A program made the position numbers and the translations under genes. From DATBAX01 sp963762965 (lineage in GTDB: Bacteria > Acidobacteriota > Terriglobia > Terriglobales > Acidobacteriaceae): a DNA stretch of 64,000 bases. The number at the start of each line of letters is the position of its first letter. Positions within the stretch are counted from its first letter, which is position 1. The notes beneath the pieces are model-generated. The model searched no databases and had not been told where the DNA came from. It was given only the letters and a program-made list of their open reading frames with translations. Below, in pieces: positions 60,346 through 64,000 of this stretch. The stretch is taken from assembly GCA_963762965.1 (NCBI GenBank), contig CAVXME010000002.1, positions 62,001 to 126,000 on the forward strand, given 5' to 3'.

Positions 60346-62493
60346 TCAGTCCTTGAGCCCCGCGACTTTACCGCGCAACACAGTGATTGAGGCTTTCGGG
60401 AGGGTAAACATGGTTTGCGAGCTTGCCGCTATCGTGGAGGCGACCGGCGGATGGTCCGGATCAGGATGACTGTTGGGACCGTCGTTGATCCACACGTATT
60501 GTTCGCTGCCGAAAGTGACGAGAGTGACTGGCCCGGAAAAATATCTACTCTGCTTGCCTTTCGAATCGTCAAACTGCACTTGCACAGTGTGTGGATTCGT
60601 TTCGTCGCGATTAACCAGCATCAACGACCAGTTCCCATCGGGTCGATGCACTGCATAAGATGTGACCAGCACATTCCCTTCGGTGTCTTTTATATTGGTG
60701 GAAGAAGGGAACATGGAATGCATGCCGGCGCGGTGCTGCACCCATTCCAGATTAATCATGTGGGCCGCAAAATAGGGCGAAGTGTAGCCTTTGATATTGT
60801 AATTTTCGTCCGATACAAAGTTCGACCATGAAGCCCAGCCGAGACAACTGTTCTGGATACCCTGAGGCTGAATAGGCGAATGATAGAAAGCGGAGCCCCC
60901 GCCTTCGAAAAACGACCCAACGTTGTCAGCCAGCCACAAAGCCGCGAAAATCGTGGTCATGGGGCCGGTAAGATCGGCTGCAAGGTGGTTCTCAGTCACC
61001 ATGAGCGGCACGTTTTTCGGCACACCATCGTCTCGCCACACTTGCAGGATGTGCTTCATCAATTGTGGTTCGGTGTAAAGCGTCTTCCAGGTGATGGTGC
61101 ATGGTTCGAAGGGATAGTGTTCGAAGGATACAAAAGCCAAATCGGAGAGACCACCGTGAGCGGTGAGGTAAGCGATGAAGCGGCCCATCCAAGAAGTCTG
61201 ACCCTGCGCGTTGGGCCAGACATGAATGTCCTCGTTGACCCCCTCGAAGACTGGACCGCCCAGCTTGAGGTTGGGATCGACTTTGTGAATGGCCGTGGCC
61301 CATTGCAGGTAGAGCGCGCCGTAATCTTCCGGCATGGCGTGTTTGCCGTCCGGCTCTTCACCCATTTCGATGTATCCGATGCGGTAGCCGCGACGCTCAA
61401 TGTAGGCAATCTGCGCCGCGGCATCGTCCGGTGTGCCATAAAGCAGGGTGACCGGAATCATCGCCGGCAAGTTATTGGTGATTCCGCTGGTGAAGAAAAT
61501 GTCGAATCCCGTGTGTTGATAGCCCCCACCATCGCTGACATCTTCGGCGGAATGCCAGGGATCGATCGACGAAACACAATACGTCGTGCTTTTCTCTTCG
61601 GGATCCTTTACTACCTCGACAAATAGTCCGCTCTTATCGACGGTGCCCAGAGCAATCTGCTGGATGGCATAGCCAACGCAATTGCGGACGTCGTCCGGAC
61701 CGTGCTCGTCGCAAGTGTTCGACGATTGGGTCATCAAGACGCGCACAAATCGCGTAGGGACCGGCGTAGCGCTGAGCGTTAGGGTCGACGTGCCTCCCTG
61801 AGTGTTGGCTACTGCGCCAGACGGGAAAACTTTCCATTCCCCTTTGGGGCCGCCATCGAAGTCGAGCGCGTCGGCGCCAATCCAGTACTCCACTTGATAG
61901 GTGGTCGCGTAAGGGCTGGCCCACGCGATGCGGATCGCGTTCACCGGCTTTTCGGCTCTCAGGTCGACCACCACCCACTGTGGATGTAGCGCATCACTTT
62001 CGCCAGTGAATTTGGTGGTGAGATATGGATTGCTCTTCCAATAGGTGAGGTTCGGCCCCTCCACTGGACGATCCCCGCTGGTGGCGAAACCCCGGTGCGG
62101 CAATGCGTAGGCCAGGATCGCGCGGACCGGTTCTTTCAGTTCGGTGCTGCCCGTGAAGTATCCGCTGCGGTGGGCGGCGTCGCTCCACGTGCCATTTTCC
62201 GTCCAGTGCCAGGCGGCCATGCGGAGTTCGGTATTGTTGCGATAGGTGATCGGTCCCCATCCCGCCGAGAGAGATTCCTGGACGATATGTGGCGAGTAGA
62301 CTCTTGAGATATCCATACGGGAAAGCACATCCATGGAACTGCCGAGAGCGCTGTCGGGATCGAACGAATTGATCACGTGGGCGGGCGTGGCGTCCACGCG
62401 AACGGTCCCGGGCTCCGCAGGAGCAGTTAGCTGCGAGAAGGATGGCAATGAAAGGGAAGTGAAGAGTACAAAGAATACGCCAAAGCGGGCCAT
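60346..62493 (-). CDS. secreted glycoside hydrolase with discoidin domain
   Basis: 715 residues with signal peptide MARFGVFFVLFTSLSLPSFSQ. The N-terminal region includes a discoidin/F5-8-type-C-like segment (about 165-270; HPQWVVVDLRAEKPVNAIRIAW, RFVRVLMTQSS). The catalytic TIM barrel is of clan A type, with the likely acid/base Glu in IGYIEMGEEPDG and the nucleophile Glu in PLMVTENHLAAD. A C-terminal beta-sandwich follows (WSLMLVNRDETNPHTVQVQF). It resembles GH39/GH51-like enzymes, but the family is not certain. GAGG stands 7 bases before the ATG. A LacI-type palindrome lies just upstream. Confidence 0.82.
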   Translation of the reverse strand: MARFGVFFVLFTSLSLPSFSQLTAPAEPGTVRVDATPAHVINSFDPDSALGSSMDVLSRMDISRVYSPHIVQESLSAGWGPITYRNNTELRMAAWHWTENGTWSDAAHRSGYFTGSTELKEPVRAILAYALPHRGFATSGDRPVEGPNLTYWKSNPYLTTKFTGESDALHPQWVVVDLRAEKPVNAIRIAWASPYATTYQVEYWIGADALDFDGGPKGEWKVFPSGAVANTQGGTSTLTLSATPVPTRFVRVLMTQSSNTCDEHGPDDVRNCVGYAIQQIALGTVDKSGLFVEVVKDPEEKSTTYCVSSIDPWHSAEDVSDGGGYQHTGFDIFFTSGITNNLPAMIPVTLLYGTPDDAAAQIAYIERRGYRIGYIEMGEEPDGKHAMPEDYGALYLQWATAIHKVDPNLKLGGPVFEGVNEDIHVWPNAQGQTSWMGRFIAYLTAHGGLSDLAFVSFEHYPFEPCTITWKTLYTEPQLMKHILQVWRDDGVPKNVPLMVTENHLAADLTGPMTTIFAALWLADNVGSFFEGGGSAFYHSPIQPQGIQNSCLGWASWSNFVSDENYNIKGYTSPYFAAHMINLEWVQHRAGMHSMFPSSTNIKDTEGNVLVTSYAVHRPDGNWSLMLVNRDETNPHTVQVQFDDSKGKQSRYFSGPVTLVTFGSEQYVWINDGPNSHPDPDHPPVASTIAASSQTMFTLPKASITVLRGKVAGLKD

Positions 62494-62516
62494 GGTTCTG
62501 CCTCGTCAAATTGAGG

Positions 62517-62532
62517 ATTAAATCGTTTTAAT
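62517..62532. promoter_or_regulatory. LacI-family-type operator upstream of the discoidin hydrolase
   Basis: ATTAAATCGTTTTAAT has perfect 6-base arms around TCGT, with the central CG typical of LacI-family operators. It lies 24 bases before the start codon. No LacI-type gene is present in the window. Confidence 0.5.
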
Positions 62533-62600
62533 TCGCCAGTTTACTGTGAGGTCAGGTTTTATCAGCCATGGGCTGGCGCTGTCAAGAAGTCTGAACCGAG

Positions 62601-62637
62601 GTACAAAGAAAAAGGCACGGACGAAACGCCCGTGCCT
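62601..62637 (-). terminator. Rho-independent terminator of the LacD-type aldolase gene
   Basis: On the minus strand AGGCACGG (62637-62630) pairs with CCGTGCCT (62620-62613), loop of 9, followed by TTTTCTTTG. It lies 22 bases after the aldolase stop. Confidence 0.85.
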
Positions 62638-62658
62638 CAAAATCCAACGCAACTAAAT

Positions 62659-63666
62659 CTACGCGCCCACTAAAGCCGGCTCGGTGTCGTAAATCGAATG
62701 CCACGACGTCGCCGCCTTCAACCGGTCATTCACGTTGTTAATGTTCTTCACGCCCTCGGTCTCCAGCCACGATCGGAAAGCCGCCGCCCCCTGCTTGGCA
62801 TAAATGGAGATGCCATCCTTCCAGGTGGCCCGTCCGCAGAGAACGCCGTTGTACTTCACACCGGTCTCTCCAACCAGATCGAGCGTCTCCGTGAACTCGT
62901 TGTTGCTGACCCCGGCCGAAAGATAAATGAACGGCTTGGTGGCCACACCGGCTGCCTGATGGAACAGATCGACAGCTTCTTTCTTGCTGTAGGCTTTCTG
63001 TCCGCCGAATGACTTCGTGCCTTCGACAAACTTCATGTTCACCGGCACTTCGACCTTCAGCACATCCACACTGTAACGATCTTTCGAGAACTCGCGCATG
63101 CTCTCGGTGACGATCTGCGGCTTCTTCTTCGCATACTCCAAGCCCTTTTCGTCCGCGCCTTCTTCGTAGCCAACGAATTCCAGGAAAAAGGGAATGTCGT
63201 TGGCGCGGCACTCATCGCCCAGTCGCTCCACCCATGCATGCTTTTTATTGTTGATGTCCTTGGAATCGAACGGCGTGTAATAGAGTAGGATCTTGATGCA
63301 ATCCGCGCCGGCTTCTTTCAGCCGCCGAACCGACCAGAGATCCAGCAGATCGCCCAGACGTCCCGGAGTGTTGGCGTCGTATCCGGTCTTCTCATATGCC
63401 AGCAGCAAGCCGGCATTCTTGGCACGATGTTTCGAGGCCGGCAGTCCCCACTCGGGATCAAGCAAAATCGCGCTGGCATGGGGGGTCAGAACTTCGGTGA
63501 CCAGCGTTTTGAACTCTTCCATCATGGCGTCGCCGACGGGGCCGCCTTTTTCCTTGGCGAGAGATTTCTGGAGCGAACCGCGCTGGTCCATGGCTGCAGC
63601 CGCGATCACGCCCTTCTCGTTTGAGACTTTCTTCAACCCGGCCAGTTTGCCAGGAGTGAGCTTCAT
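62659..63666 (-). CDS. lacD: tagatose-1,6-bisphosphate aldolase, class I (LacD type)
   Basis: 335 residues. Schiff-base aldolase that splits tagatose-1,6-bisphosphate (and often fructose-1,6-bisphosphate) to dihydroxyacetone phosphate and glyceraldehyde-3-phosphate. Features: VIAAAAMDQRGSLQKSLAKE, AILLDPEWGLPASKH, DCIKILLYYTPFD, PFFLEFVGYE, the catalytic Lys in VDVLKVEVPVN, and FIYLSAGVSNNEFTETL. GGAGG stands 6 bases before the ATG, and the gene has its own terminator. No tagatose-phosphate kinase or isomerase genes are near, so in this organism it may serve glycolysis/gluconeogenesis or sulfo-sugar-type aldol cleavage, as family members do. Confidence 0.88.
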   Translation of the reverse strand: MKLTPGKLAGLKKVSNEKGVIAAAAMDQRGSLQKSLAKEKGGPVGDAMMEEFKTLVTEVLTPHASAILLDPEWGLPASKHRAKNAGLLLAYEKTGYDANTPGRLGDLLDLWSVRRLKEAGADCIKILLYYTPFDSKDINNKKHAWVERLGDECRANDIPFFLEFVGYEEGADEKGLEYAKKKPQIVTESMREFSKDRYSVDVLKVEVPVNMKFVEGTKSFGGQKAYSKKEAVDLFHQAAGVATKPFIYLSAGVSNNEFTETLDLVGETGVKYNGVLCGRATWKDGISIYAKQGAAAFRSWLETEGVKNINNVNDRLKAATSWHSIYDTEPALVGA

Positions 63667-63805
63667 TGTTTCCTCCAGGGTGATACAGAGTAGAGATGAG
63701 TGCTTGGGTGCATCAATTGTAACGCATTGTACGCACCAGTTTCAGGATAACCATTATCGAATAAACCGTTACAGAACCCAGCTCCGCAGGAGCGAAATAG
63801 GATAG

Positions 63806-63825
63806 CCCCGGACGTAAGTCCGGGG
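63806..63825. repeat. REP-like hairpin element
   Basis: CCCCGGAC-GTAA-GTCCGGGG is a perfect 8-pair hairpin with a tetraloop inside a GC-rich stretch (GCAGGAGCGAAATAGGATAG before it). I associate such GCGAAATAGGATAG-hairpin units with interspersed repeats of acidobacterial genomes. It is present once here, so the repeat nature is not shown by this window. Confidence 0.45.
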
Positions 63826-63871
63826 TAGGAGGAACTGGGGATCACGCCCAGCAGGACGCGAGAACCATCAA

Positions 63872-64000
63872 TCATGTTGCCCAGTTCTGTATCTTCAGCC
63901 CGCGCACGCGCCGGAATTCCCGCTCATTGTTTGTCACCAGGACTAACCCGGAAGCCAGCGCGTGGGCCGCAATCCAAAGATCGTTGTTGCCGATCATCTC
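63872..64000 (-). CDS. VapC-like PIN-domain toxin, C-terminal end (cut by window)
   Basis: The last 42 codons read EMIGNNDLWIAAHALASGLVLVTNNEREFRRVRGLKIQNWAT. The NDLWIAAHAL and LVTNNEREFxRVxGLxxxNW motifs are the C-terminal signature of VapC ribonuclease toxins, with two acidic active-site residues visible. The rest of the gene, and any VapB antitoxin gene, lies to the right of the window. The stop is TGA 63874-63872. Confidence 0.85.
   Translation of the reverse strand, partial: EMIGNNDLWIAAHALASGLVLVTNNEREFRRVRGLKIQNWAT

Noticed and set aside
1..64000. CRISPR arrays, rRNA operons, complete insertion sequences or prophage
   Set aside because: No regularly spaced repeats, no rRNA-like stretches, and no transposase or phage structural genes were seen.

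Overview
The window looks like a chromosomal segment of a member of the Acidobacteriota, probably of the Terriglobia / Koribacter type. Three features suggest this: a very large carboxypeptidase-regulatory-like/TonB-dependent receptor with no SusD partner, an ECF sigma factor paired with a serine/threonine kinase-TPR protein, and many secreted carbohydrate-active proteins. This placement is an inference from gene style, not from a marker gene.

Left part (1-13 kb), low-oxygen energy metabolism. A pyruvate:ferredoxin oxidoreductase overlaps a dihydroorotate-dehydrogenase-like gene, followed by a two-domain universal stress protein. Convergent to these is a complete bidirectional NAD-linked [NiFe]-hydrogenase operon (unknown gene, hoxE, F, U, Y, H, W). 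Three palindromes of the form TGTGA-N6-TCACA lie upstream of the first PFOR gene, the stress protein and the hydrogenase operon. This points to one CRP/FNR-family regulon.

Middle-left (13-24.6 kb), sugar genes. Here are a secreted beta-propeller-like protein, a GH35-like enzyme, a ribose-type ABC importer with a frameshifted NAD-dependent epimerase, a DUF1080 protein, tRNA-Leu(GAG), a decayed integrase and a GH31 glycosidase.

Centre (24.6-49.5 kb), a polysaccharide/sugar-acid utilisation locus. It holds a LarA-like racemase, a FadR-type GntR regulator, a TonB-dependent receptor, two paralogous LamG proteins with an unrecognised second half, an SGNH hydrolase, a sialidase-like protein and a decayed beta-helix protein. 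It also has an 11-gene minus-strand catabolic operon: LgoD-like dehydrogenase, two Na+/solute symporters, L-galactose/L-fucose-dehydrogenase-like reductase, lactonase, DUF1537 kinase, PdxA2-like dehydrogenase, HpcH aldolase, second aldo/keto reductase, BNR protein and VOC protein. A shared palindrome, ATTGG-N5-CCAAT, occurs upstream of the outward-facing genes and probably binds the GntR regulator. This operator-defined locus is the best candidate for an undescribed system.

Right part (49.5-64 kb). tRNA-Asp has an eroded integrative element beside it (integrase and ArdC-like fragments). Then come a DUF1566-type secreted protein, the sigma factor/kinase pair, an aldo/keto reductase pseudogene, a lysine-rich histone-like protein, dxs, a secreted esterase, a discoidin-type glycoside hydrolase, a LacD-type aldolase and the end of a VapC-like toxin gene. 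Several broken genes (epimerase, two integrases, beta-helix protein, aldo/keto reductase) show ongoing gene loss or, for the single-base cases, possible sequence errors.
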